Below are positions 17,217-24,048 of a stretch of DNA of 36,096 nt, one piece after another. This DNA comes from Clostridium sp. (GTDB taxonomy: Bacteria > Bacillota > Clostridia > Clostridiales > Clostridiaceae), in the NCBI GenBank assembly GCA_018372555.1, contig JAHAIU010000010.1, positions 1 to 36,096 on the forward strand. Direction: 5' to 3'. Every line of letters starts with the position of its first letter. The stretch's first letter is position 1. The position numbers and the translations under genes are program-made. The notes beneath the pieces are model-generated. The model searched no databases. It worked only from the letters and a program-made list of their open reading frames with translations, and was not told where the DNA came from.

Positions 17217-18686
17217 ATGGAAAATTTAATAAGATTTGATGTTACTAACGAACGTAATCTTACTATGTTAGTAGACTTTTATGAACTTACTATGGCAAAT
17301 GGATACTTTAACAAAGAAATTCAAAATAAAATTGCATATTTCGATATGTATTTTAGAAGAGTACCAGATGGTGGTGGCTATTGTATAATGGCTGGTGTTG
17401 AACAATTAATTCAATACTTAAACAATTTGAATTTCACAAATTCTGATATAGATTATTTAAGAAATAAAAATTTATTTTCTGAAGAATTTTTAGATTATCT
17501 AAAGAACTTTAAATTTGAATGTGATGTATGGGCTATACCAGAAGGAAACTTTGTATTCCCAAATCAACCATTAGTAATTGTAAGAGGACCTGTAGTTCAA
17601 GCTCAATTTATAGAAACTATGATATTACTTACAATTAATCACCAAACTCTAATAGCTACTAAGGCTAATAGAATCTGTAGAGCTGCTGATGGAAGAACTG
17701 TTATGGAATTTGGCTCTAGAAGAGCTCAAGGATATGATGGAGCTATCTATGGTGCAAGGGCTTCAATAATAGGTGGATGTGACTCAACAGCCTGTACAAT
17801 TGCTGATAAGTACTTCCATGTTCCAGCTGTAGGTACTATGGCCCATAGTTGGGTTCAACTATTTGATACTGAATATGATGCTTTTAAAGCCTGGGCAGAA
17901 GTGTATCCTGATAATTGTTCACTTCTTATAGATACTTACAATGTATTAAAATCAGGATTACCAAATGCAATTAAAGTATTTGATGAAGTATTAAAACCTC
18001 AAGGTAAGAGACCTACAGGAATTAGAATAGACTCTGGGGATATTACTTACTTAACTAAAAAATGCAGAAAAATATTAGATGCAGCTGGATATGAAGATTG
18101 TAAAATAATAGTTTCTAACTCTTTAGACGAGCATATAATTAGGGATGTTCTAAATCAAGGTGCAACTATAGATTCCTTTGGAGTTGGTGAAAGATTAATT
18201 ACAGCGAAATCTGAACCAGTTTTCGGTGGAGTCTATAAATTAGTAGCAGTAGAAAATAATGAAAATAAAATTATTCCTAAGATAAAAATAAGTGAAAATA
18301 CTGAAAAGATAACTAATCCAGGATTTAAGAAAATCTATAGAATTTATGATAAAGAAAGTCATAATGCTATTGCTGATCTTATAGCTTTAAATCATGAAGT
18401 TATTGATGAAAGTAAGCCTTTAGAAATTTTCCATCCAATTGAAACATGGAAGAGAAAAACTGTTACTAATTATTATGTAAAAGAATTAATGGTAAAAGTT
18501 TTTGAAAAAGGAAAACAAGTATATGAAAGCCCTTCTGTCTTAGAAATAAAAGAGTTTTCTAAAAACGAAAGCCTAAAGATGTGGCCAGAAATACTTAGAT
18601 TTGAAAATCCTCATACTTACTATGTAGATTTATCTGAAGATTTATGGAGTCTAAAACAAGATTTACTTCATAAGTGTATAAAATAA
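17217..18686 (+). CDS. pncB: Nicotinate phosphoribosyltransferase
   Basis: This cytoplasmic enzyme joins nicotinate and PRPP to form nicotinate mononucleotide in NAD salvage. The 489 residues match the longer bacterial PncB type. Signature segments are LTMLVDFYELTMANGYF near the start, MEFGSRRAQGYDGAIYGARA, VPAVGTMAHSWVQLF (with the family's active-site His), GIRIDSGDITYLTKK and DSFGVGERLITA. The ATG at 17217 lies six bases after AAGAGGAG. It is a single-gene unit. Repeat copy 2 sits in its leader and repeat copy 3, with a terminator hairpin, lies just after its stop. No NAD-responsive operator was recognised. Confidence 0.95.
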   Translation: MENLIRFDVTNERNLTMLVDFYELTMANGYFNKEIQNKIAYFDMYFRRVPDGGGYCIMAGVEQLIQYLNNLNFTNSDIDYLRNKNLFSEEFLDYLKNFKFECDVWAIPEGNFVFPNQPLVIVRGPVVQAQFIETMILLTINHQTLIATKANRICRAADGRTVMEFGSRRAQGYDGAIYGARASIIGGCDSTACTIADKYFHVPAVGTMAHSWVQLFDTEYDAFKAWAEVYPDNCSLLIDTYNVLKSGLPNAIKVFDEVLKPQGKRPTGIRIDSGDITYLTKKCRKILDAAGYEDCKIIVSNSLDEHIIRDVLNQGATIDSFGVGERLITAKSEPVFGGVYKLVAVENNENKIIPKIKISENTEKITNPGFKKIYRIYDKESHNAIADLIALNHEVIDESKPLEIFHPIETWKRKTVTNYYVKELMVKVFEKGKQVYESPSVLEIKEFSKNESLKMWPEILRFENPHTYYVDLSEDLWSLKQDLLHKCIK

Positions 18687-18692
18687 AAAATT

Positions 18693-18850
18693 AAGTGCTG
18701 TTGCACAATGAAAAATTAAGAATTAATAATGAAAAAACTCCCGAAGGAGTTTTGAAAAGAAATTAATTTTAGTAATTCTGCAAGAATTACATCAATAATT
18801 CTTCATTTTTAGTTTTTAATTCTTAATTTGGGCTGTTTATACAACAGCCC
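18693..18850. repeat. Intergenic MITE-like repeat, copy 3 (type C)
   Basis: Full-length copy. It opens with GTGC-TGTT-GCAC (18695-18706) and AAAAATTAAGAATTAA (18711-18726), which is complementary to TTTTTAATTCTTAATTT near the other end (18813-18829). It closes with a 7-bp hairpin GGGCTGT...ACAGCCC (18830-18850). The interior (18731-18810) is nearly identical to copies at 26645 and 33995. It contains no reading frame. Confidence 0.75.
18734..18753. terminator. Repeat-borne terminator hairpin
   Basis: AAAACTCC and GGAGTTTT pair around CGAA; read on the minus strand the loop is a C(UUCG)G tetraloop followed by TTTT. It can terminate the minus-strand small Cys gene (stop at 18858) and, more weakly, the convergent nicotinate phosphoribosyltransferase transcript. 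Confidence 0.7.
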
Positions 18851-18857
18851 ATTATTT

Positions 18858-19079
18858 TTAGTAATTTATTACCTTATCATTTTCTCCATAGTTTAAAAGT
18901 CTATCTTGTGAATAAAAAACTTCTTCATTCATATTATCTATAAATGAGACTTTACTTTCAGACATTGATAGTTCTTTAAATGGACATAATTCATCTCCAC
19001 TTGTTATAGTATGCATCGGACATTCGCTATAACAATTGACCCTTTCTTTCTTTGTTGACCAAAATGGACACTTACCCAT
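18858..19079 (-). CDS. Small four-Cys protein of unknown function
   Basis: I do not recognise a characterised family. The 73-residue protein has four cysteines (C4, C16, C20, C32) in three Cys-Pro contexts: KCPFW, ECPMH and LCPFK. That spacing suggests a metal site (zinc or iron-sulfur), which is inference. The last 40 residues are acidic and Cys-free. The start is ATG 19079, after GGAGGGAATAGTT; an upstream in-frame codon at 19094 lies inside the RBS region. It is probably a single-gene unit ending in repeat copy 3. There is no signal peptide or membrane segment. Confidence 0.7.
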   Translation of the reverse strand: MGKCPFWSTKKERVNCYSECPMHTITSGDELCPFKELSMSESKVSFIDNMNEEVFYSQDRLLNYGENDKVINY

Positions 19080-19196
19080 AACTATTCCCTCCATACCCCT
19101 TCTTTGAAAACGGAATCAAAAATTTGCTTATATTATATTATACTTTGTAACTAAAAGGAAGTATTTAGAAGCATCTTTCATTTTTCATTTTTCGAC

Positions 19197-20399
19197 TTAA
19201 TTCGATATATCCCTACCCCATTCCAGTGATTTATAGTACAAGTCTAATAATTTCCCCTCATTTATAATCAATTTCTTACAGAGTTTCTCTATATTCTCCT
19301 TATCTAAGTTTTCATAAGCTATAGAAAGTTCTAAGATATTTCTATAAATATTCTCTTCTCCAAGTAAAGCCCTTTTAACATCCTTATTTAGAGGCAACGT
19401 TTTAACAACATAATGTATGTCTTTATCTATCATCTCATCTATATTATAAAATAAACCAACCATAAAAGCTGATGAAGAATCCTTAAGATTAATAGCACTA
19501 GCAATTTCTTCACATAGCCTAGCTCTAATTATAATATTCTTAGTATACTCCTCATTTTGAGGAGACATTTCTGAAACTGTTAAAATAGACAACCATTTTC
19601 TTAATTCTCCTCTTCCTATTAACATTATTGCTTGCTTTATTGATTTAATTTCTTGCAAGAAATTAAAATAAGATGAGTTAATAAATCTTAAAAATTTATA
19701 TGTAAGGGCTAAATCTGTTTTCATTATATAATCTACTTTATCTAAATTGTAATTTTCCCTAACAAGTTCAACTAAAAGCATAAATATGCTTGTGTTTTTA
19801 ATTGATATATCCTTACCTAGGAATACTGATGGCTTGCTATAATAATACCCTTGAAAGTAATCACAATCTAAGTTCTTAGCCTCAAATAAATCCTCTTTAG
19901 TTTCAATTTTTTCTGCTAATACTTTTATATTATTTTTTTTACAGAAAAATACTACTTCTTTTATTTCTTGCTTATCACATAGTATAAAATCTATTTTAAC
20001 TATATCTACTATACCAACAAATTTTTTTACATAATCTAAACTTACTACATCGTCTAAGGCTATACTATATCCAAGTTCTTTTAGTGCAGTTAATTTATTT
20101 ATTATTTCTTGTGATGGATTTACTGTCTCCAATACCTCAATAACTACATTATCTTTTGGCAAAAGGGTTGCTACATTATCTTTTATTACTTGTTCAGAAA
20201 AATTAACAAATGCTTTCTTATTCTCTGTTAAAACATCTAATCCAAATGAAGATATATTATCTATTACTTGATATGTAGCTTTTTCATCTTCTATCTCTAT
20301 ATCATATTTATTCTTAATTGAGTTCCTATATAATAATTCATAGGCTACTACTTTTTCATTTAAGTCATAAATACCTTGCCTTGCAATAAAAATATCCAT
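19197..20399 (-). CDS. EAL-HDOD domain signalling protein (YuxH-like)
   Basis: This 400-residue two-domain protein has an N-terminal EAL-type barrel (about 1-200), starting MDIFIARQGIYDLNEKVVAYELLYR, where ELL stands in the EAL position. Further EAL landmarks are VKIDFIL and LAEKIETKEDL, then GYYYSKP. The C-terminal HDOD domain (about 205-390) has LALTYKFLRFINSSYF and IKQAIMLIGRGELRKWLSIL. YuxH-type proteins join these domains, and their EAL part is usually poor in catalytic residues, so c-di-GMP hydrolysis is doubtful and a sensing or scaffold role is more likely. The ATG follows AAGGATGAGAG. It is a single-gene unit. Confidence 0.85.
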   Translation of the reverse strand: MDIFIARQGIYDLNEKVVAYELLYRNSIKNKYDIEIEDEKATYQVIDNISSFGLDVLTENKKAFVNFSEQVIKDNVATLLPKDNVVIEVLETVNPSQEIINKLTALKELGYSIALDDVVSLDYVKKFVGIVDIVKIDFILCDKQEIKEVVFFCKKNNIKVLAEKIETKEDLFEAKNLDCDYFQGYYYSKPSVFLGKDISIKNTSIFMLLVELVRENYNLDKVDYIMKTDLALTYKFLRFINSSYFNFLQEIKSIKQAIMLIGRGELRKWLSILTVSEMSPQNEEYTKNIIIRARLCEEIASAINLKDSSSAFMVGLFYNIDEMIDKDIHYVVKTLPLNKDVKRALLGEENIYRNILELSIAYENLDKENIEKLCKKLIINEGKLLDLYYKSLEWGRDISN

Positions 20400-20487
20400 A
20401 CTCTCATCCTTAACAATATTTATTCAATACTATTATAACTAAATAACCTGGAAATTCAAACTTAATATTGCATTAAAAGGTAAAAAA

Positions 20488-20510
20488 TAAAAGAGGTAAA
20501 ACCTCTTTTA
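20488..20510 (-). terminator. Terminator of the 110-residue protein gene
   Basis: Arms TAAAAGAGGT and ACCTCTTTTA (10 bp, perfect) flank a three-base loop; on the minus strand TTTTTT follows. The stem includes the stop codon of the gene ending at 20508. Confidence 0.8.
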
Positions 20511-20840
20511 TAATTTACAATGACTACTATTTTTCACTACTGAAATATTTATTATTTCGTTAGTAAATGCTTTTAATAAAGCTTTTTCCAGAACCTTTTC
20601 ATGATCAAAATTTTCAATATCTCTGCATTCTGCAAATACCTTATTTAATTCTCCATCTACATTTCTATATGTTAATGTTACGTATGGTTTATCATACTCT
20701 ACATCTAAAATCTTTATACCCCAAGAAATTTGAGCATAATCATCTTCCTTTGTTAATTTAGTTAATTCTCTTATTCTTTCCTTTTCCTCAGATGGATCAT
20801 TTATAACTATTAATTCATCTCCTACTTTATACTTCGCCAT
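20508..20840 (-). CDS. Hypothetical 110-residue protein
   Basis: I do not recognise the family. The opening MAKYKVGDELIVIND resembles the first strand of small SH3/KOW-like barrels. A charged linker (SEEKERIRELTKLTKEDD) and a beta-rich middle (ISWGIKILDVEYDKPYVTLTYR) follow, then a helical end. It has no membrane segment or signal peptide and is acidic overall. The ATG follows TTAGGAGGG. It is a single gene with its own terminator, and the perR-type gene starts 293 bases away on the other strand. It is probably a real, cytoplasmic, small-domain protein; the function cannot be inferred. Confidence 0.7.
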   Translation of the reverse strand: MAKYKVGDELIVINDPSEEKERIRELTKLTKEDDYAQISWGIKILDVEYDKPYVTLTYRNVDGELNKVFAECRDIENFDHEKVLEKALLKAFTNEIINISVVKNSSHCKL

Positions 20841-21073
20841 AATTTACCCTCCTAAAACATAAAATTATTTATATAGTATATATTATTGCCTAAATTTGTG
20901 TTATTATTATCTATGTATTTATCAAATTTAGAGTTTGTTAATTTATTAACAACCTCATATTTATAATATCACATTATTTTGACAATTTCAATAGTTTTGA
21001 TTAATTCATTTTTATTTAAATGTGCTTAATTAATATTTATTATTTATAACTATTTGTTATTACAAAATATGTA

Positions 21074-21102
21074 TTGACATATGATAATATATATTATATA
21101 AT
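21074..21102 (+). promoter_or_regulatory. Promoter of the PerR-type regulator
   Basis: TTGACA (21074-21079), a 17-base spacer and TATAAT (21097-21102) form a consensus sigma-A promoter. The spacer contains the palindrome ATAATATATATTAT (21084-21097). Transcription should begin near 21109, which rules out translation of the longer frame beginning at 21074. Confidence 0.85.
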
Positions 21103-21104
21103 AG

Positions 21105-21117
21105 CTTATAATATAAG
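21105..21117 (+). promoter_or_regulatory. Candidate PerR/Fur operator
   Basis: CTTATA-A-TATAAG is a perfect 6-1-6 palindrome covering the predicted transcription start. Its AT-only inverted hexamers resemble Fur-family boxes such as TTATAATNATTATAA, so autoregulation is plausible. AT-rich palindromes are common here, hence the moderate confidence. Confidence 0.5.
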
Positions 21118-21133
21118 AAAAGGATGGTGTATT

Positions 21134-21541
21134 ATGGAAAATATAACTTCTATCTTTAGAGAAAAGAAACTAAAACTTACTCCTCAAAGATTAGCAGTTT
21201 ACAAGTATTTAATGAGTACAGATGAACATCCTTCTGCAGAAATTATATATAAATCACTTCAACCTGAGTATCCTACAATGAGCTTAGCTACAGTCTACAA
21301 AGCACTAAAAACTTTAGTAGAAGTTGGCTTAGTACAAGAAATTAATGTTGGAGAAGGTAATTTTAGATATGATGCTAAACAACATGAACATGCTCATATT
21401 CAATGTATAAACTGTAGTAAGGTTTCTGATTTAGAGAATATATCTTTTACTACTCTTAACCATACTGCTGAGGAATGCTCAGAATATAAAGTTTTATCAA
21501 ATAGAATTTTCTTTTATGGGTTATGTAAGAATTGTAAATAA
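21134..21541 (+). CDS. perR: PerR-type Fur-family peroxide regulator
   Basis: This 135-residue regulator has a winged-helix DNA-binding domain (about 10-78, LTPQRLAVYKYL and LATVYKALKTLVEVGL) and a dimerisation domain. Structural zinc cysteines are C91/C94 and C131/C134. Regulatory metal ligands H32, D80, H86, H88 and D99 match Bacillus subtilis PerR H37, D85, H91, H93 and D104 at a constant offset of five. The Asp at the last position, rather than the Glu typical of Fur, is associated with peroxide sensing. The start is ATG 21134 after AAAGGATGGTG; the promoter lies upstream of it. A strong terminator follows the stop. Its targets are not visible beyond probable autoregulation. Confidence 0.88.
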   Translation: MENITSIFREKKLKLTPQRLAVYKYLMSTDEHPSAEIIYKSLQPEYPTMSLATVYKALKTLVEVGLVQEINVGEGNFRYDAKQHEHAHIQCINCSKVSDLENISFTTLNHTAEECSEYKVLSNRIFFYGLCKNCK

Positions 21542-21545
21542 TTAG

Positions 21546-21576
21546 AAGCTAGAATTAATTTCTAGCTTTTTTTGTT
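21546..21576 (+). terminator. Terminator of perR
   Basis: AAGCTAGAA (21546-21554) and TTCTAGCTT (21560-21568) pair around a five-base loop, followed by a run of T and TTTGTTTTTT. Confidence 0.85.
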
Positions 21577-21588
21577 TTTTAAAGTAAA

Positions 21589-21605
21589 GGCCGCAATATG
21601 CGGCC
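21589..21605. terminator. GC-rich hairpin, possible minus-strand terminator
   Basis: GGCCGCA and TGCGGCC pair around ATA. On the minus strand it follows the Asn-rich protein gene (stop at 21725) and is followed by TTTACTTT, a weak T-tract. A smaller hairpin GGAGAA-TAC-TTCTCC (21660-21674) lies between it and the gene. Confidence 0.5.
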
Positions 21606-21724
21606 TAAAGGGGGATGGGGGGTTTTAGCTTAAACAAAGATTTCTCTAAGTTAGCTATAGGAGAATACTTCTCCGGTACAATAATATTATTTACTAATTA
21701 AAAATTTTTATGCACTTTCAAATT

Positions 21725-22345
21725 TTAAATTAATCCTTTTTTATATGCCTCAATTACCTTATCTATAAAGTCAGCTTTCCTATCATCTACTATACTTTTT
21801 ATAGAAATTAGCATTTGTATGTTTTCATCTTCTTCCATAATATTATTATTTAATTCACCCACCTCTAAATATTCTTCATCTCCCCTATCTTTAAAATCTC
21901 TTTCTTCTTCCTTATCTATTTCATTTATAACTTCATCATTAATTCCAATATTCTCTTCATTAAAAGTATTATTAAAATTACTATTTGCCTGATTAAAGCC
22001 ATTCATGCCAAGAGCATTTATAATCCCTTGTAAACCTCCAAAATCATATCCATTTCCACTATTCATGTTATTCATGTTATTTGTGTTATTTCCATTATTA
22101 AGATTACTTGAATTATTTACTTGTTGATCTTGTGCAGCTGAATTTGGATTAAAGTTATTCAAATTTACTCCATTATCCTTCATTGACGACATCATATTTC
22201 CTAAATTATTTAAATCAAAATTTTCTCCTAAAAGACTTAATAATTGATTAGGATTTATTCCAAAGGGAAGGTTATTATTAAACTCACCTTGTACACTAGC
22301 TATATCTTCTCTATCACGTCTATGTCTCCTTCTTTTTTTAGACAT
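21725..22345 (-). CDS. Asn-rich low-complexity protein
   Basis: I do not recognise a characterised family. The 206-residue protein starts with a strongly basic MSKKRRRHRRDRED. A long Asn/Gly/Met-rich middle follows (about 20-130, with runs such as GNNTNNMNNMNSGNG), then an acidic stretch and a helical end (IKSIVDDRKADFIDKVIEAYKKGLI). It has no Cys and no membrane segment. The basic opening resembles that of the neighbouring Cys-rich protein (MSRRRRRRDN). The ATG follows AGGAGGC, and CATATAATA (22384-22376) upstream resembles the -10 of a mother-cell sporulation promoter. It is probably a structural or surface component of the spore; this rests on composition and neighbours only. Confidence 0.6.
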   Translation of the reverse strand: MSKKRRRHRRDREDIASVQGEFNNNLPFGINPNQLLSLLGENFDLNNLGNMMSSMKDNGVNLNNFNPNSAAQDQQVNNSSNLNNGNNTNNMNNMNSGNGYDFGGLQGIINALGMNGFNQANSNFNNTFNEENIGINDEVINEIDKEEERDFKDRGDEEYLEVGELNNNIMEEDENIQMLISIKSIVDDRKADFIDKVIEAYKKGLI

Positions 22346-22375
22346 TTAGTGCCTCCTATAATAATTCTATTTATT

Positions 22376-22384
22376 TATTATATG
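22376..22384 (-). promoter_or_regulatory. Candidate sporulation sigma-E/K -10 element
   Basis: Minus-strand CATATAATA fits the CATANNNTA -10 pattern shared by sigma-E and sigma-K promoters and lies about 30 bases before the start codon. No clear -35 is seen, so this is tentative. Confidence 0.35.
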
Positions 22385-22423
22385 TACTAATATTTTTTTT
22401 GATTATAATTTCGGACATTTTTT

Positions 22424-22444
22424 TGGAGGGCCATAAGCCCTCCA
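22424..22444. other. GC-rich hairpin between coat-like genes
   Basis: TGGAGGGC and GCCCTCCA (8 bp) pair around CATAA, 13 bases after the stop of the Cys-rich gene. On the minus strand it is followed by A7, not T7, so it is not a standard intrinsic terminator. It may instead protect or process the transcript. Confidence 0.5.
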
Positions 22445-22456
22445 TCCTCTATACTA

Positions 22457-22714
22457 TTAGCAAGCTGCTCCTCCAAATAAGCTACCGAATGAGCCACCAC
22501 ATAGTAAGAATAATAATATTATTAAAACTGAACAATTATTATTTAATAAACCTGCTCCACAAGCAATTAATAAGAAGATTATAGGAGTAATACAACTATT
22601 CATTCCTCCAAAAATATTTCCGCCTCCGCAGCATGGTTGTGGTTCACAACACATTGGTTCACAGCATACTGGTTCACAGCAACAATTGTCACGTCTTCTT
22701 CTTCTCCTTGACAT
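22457..22714 (-). CDS. Cys-rich small protein, probable spore coat component
   Basis: The 85-residue protein contains 14 cysteines. It begins MSRRRRRRDN, followed by a repeated CCEP unit (CCCEPV, CCEPM, CCEPQP, CC; residues 11-29). Two hydrophobic segments follow, CITPIIFLLIACGAGLL and CSVLIILLFLLC, with a Gly-rich end finishing in Cys. It looks like a protein that embeds or aggregates and cross-links through disulfides, or binds metal. Clostridial genomes carry similar entries under "chorion class high-cysteine" labels, with no established function. The ATG follows AAAGGAGAG and lies 25 bases after the upstream Gly/Cys-rich gene, so the two are cotranscribed. Confidence 0.65.
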   Translation of the reverse strand: MSRRRRRRDNCCCEPVCCEPMCCEPQPCCGGGNIFGGMNSCITPIIFLLIACGAGLLNNNCSVLIILLFLLCGGSFGSLFGGAAC

Positions 22715-22739
22715 ATCTATCTCTCCTTTCTAATTTATC

Positions 22740-23147
22740 CTAGCAAAGTCCGCCAAATAAATTTCCATTTCCGCAGTTTCCGAATCCTGAACAACCATTA
22801 CATAAGAATAGGATTACTAATAGGAATAACCAGTTTGAGCATCCTCCGAAGCCTCCGAAGCCTCCGCCACCATATCCTGAATTTCCTGTGCAACAGCAAT
22901 CTCTACGTTCTTTCTTACAGCAGCATTTTTCTTGCTTGCAGCAGCATCTGTTATTATTATTACCAAATCCGCCGCCAAATCCACCGCTGTAGAAGAGTAT
23001 TAATAAGATCCAAATCCAGCTAAAGCCGCCAAATCCACCACCAAAGCCGCCTCCACAAAATGGTCCTTGGTTTGGTGGGCATTGTGGTGCAATGTTATCG
23101 TTGCCACCGCATGAATTTAAACCATTTAGAATTTCATTCATTTCCAT
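22740..23147 (-). CDS. Gly/Cys-rich protein with duplicated hydrophobic modules
   Basis: The 135-residue protein has 17 cysteines and very high Gly. Two similar halves, each a GGGFGGFGG-type stretch running into a hydrophobic segment (FSWIWILLILFYSGG and CSNWLFLLVILFLCNG), flank a central block of three CCC triplets (68-70, 75-77, 84-86) separated by charged linkers KQEK and KKERRD. The hydrophobic segments resemble those of short Gly-rich sporulation proteins such as the YjcZ type; the whole is close to "high-cysteine" clostridial proteins. The ATG follows AAGGAGGAG. A candidate sporulation promoter lies upstream. It is likely a spore coat or exosporium cross-linker; unproven. Confidence 0.65.
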   Translation of the reverse strand: MEMNEILNGLNSCGGNDNIAPQCPPNQGPFCGGGFGGGFGGFSWIWILLILFYSGGFGGGFGNNNNRCCCKQEKCCCKKERRDCCCTGNSGYGGGGFGGFGGCSNWLFLLVILFLCNGCSGFGNCGNGNLFGGLC

Positions 23148-23185
23148 AACTTACTCCTCCTTGGGATTTATAGTTTTTTGTTTTA

Positions 23186-23194
23186 TAGTATATG
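23186..23194 (-). promoter_or_regulatory. Candidate sporulation promoter of the Gly/Cys-rich operon
   Basis: Minus-strand CATATACTA (23194-23186) matches CATANNNTA, the -10 pattern of sigma-E/sigma-K promoters, and gives a leader of about 30 bases. The -35 region (GGCAATTATT about 16 bases upstream) is only a weak match. Confidence 0.4.
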
Positions 23195-23355
23195 ATATTC
23201 CCTCGAATAATAATTGCCACTGTTTTTTAATGTAATATTTTAAATATTATAATAAAATAAAGTATTTTTTATATAGAGTAAAATGGAGTAAAAAAGTACG
23301 CATATATTAATTCATATTGCATACAATCCTTTTAATAATACTATTTTTATACAGC

Positions 23356-23389
23356 AAAAAGCCCTCAGTCCTTAAACAGAGGGCTTTTT
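23356..23389. terminator. Bidirectional terminator after engB
   Basis: AAAAAGCCCTC (23356-23366) and GAGGGCTTTTT (23379-23389) pair perfectly around a 12-base loop. It ends the lonA-engB transcript and separates it from the Gly/Cys-rich operon. Confidence 0.9.
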
Positions 23390-23448
23390 AGTTACTATAT
23401 TTAATCTCTATTATATCAGAAAACATAAAACCTTATGATTCTAATAGA

Positions 23449-24048
23449 CTATTCATTTTCTACTAATACATTAAAAAGATTATCGATTAATTCATCTCTA
23501 CCTTTTTTATTAACTGATGAGAAGAAGTATAAAGTATCTTCTTTGGTTAATTTTAAAGTCTCTCTAATGTCTTTTTCTTTTTTTCTTAATTCATTATTTG
23601 AAAGTTTGTCACTCTTTGTTGCTATAATAACTTCATCATATCCATAGAACTTAATCCATTCATGCATTTGAATATCATCTGCTGTTGGTTTATGTCTTGA
23701 GTCTACTAATAGTACCACTCTTTTTAATTCACTACGACCACTTAAGTATGTTTCAATAGTATTACCCCAGCTAGCTTTTTCAGTCTTTGAAACCTTAGCA
23801 TATCCATATCCAGGTAAATCGACTAAATGGAATTCTCCATTATTAATTACAAAAAAGTTAATAAGTCTAGTTTTTCCAGGCGTCTGGCTTACTTTAGCTA
23901 ATTTTTTTCTATTAGTTAAAGCATTTATTATAGAACTTTTTCCTACATTAGATCTACCTACAAATGCAATTTCAGGAAGTCCAGTGGTTGGATATTGTTC
24001 TTTTTTAACTGCCGATGTTACAAAGTCTGAATTTTTAATTTTAATCAA
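23449..24048 (-). CDS. engB: Ribosome biogenesis GTPase EngB (YsxC/YihA)
   Basis: This is a TRAFAC-class GTPase needed for assembly of the 50S ribosomal subunit. G1 is GRSNVGKSS (31-39), G2 lies in TPGKTR, G3 is DLPGYGYA and G4 is TKSDK; G5 is in the SSVNK region. The start is TTG 24048: its opening MIKIKNSDFVTSAVKKEQYP matches the family start, and GGAGTGG lies just upstream. A TTG five codons earlier coincides with that RBS. The start overlaps the end of lonA by eight bases (TTGATTAA), implying translational coupling. The lonA-engB order is the usual Firmicutes arrangement. Length 199 is normal. Confidence 0.95.
   Translation of the reverse strand: MIKIKNSDFVTSAVKKEQYPTTGLPEIAFVGRSNVGKSSIINALTNRKKLAKVSQTPGKTRLINFFVINNGEFHLVDLPGYGYAKVSKTEKASWGNTIETYLSGRSELKRVVLLVDSRHKPTADDIQMHEWIKFYGYDEVIIATKSDKLSNNELRKKEKDIRETLKLTKEDTLYFFSSVNKKGRDELIDNLFNVLVENE

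Noticed and set aside
22424..22444. Hairpin as a terminator of the Cys-rich gene
   Set aside because: On the gene's strand it is followed by A7 rather than T7, so it lacks the U-tract needed; kept only as a hairpin.
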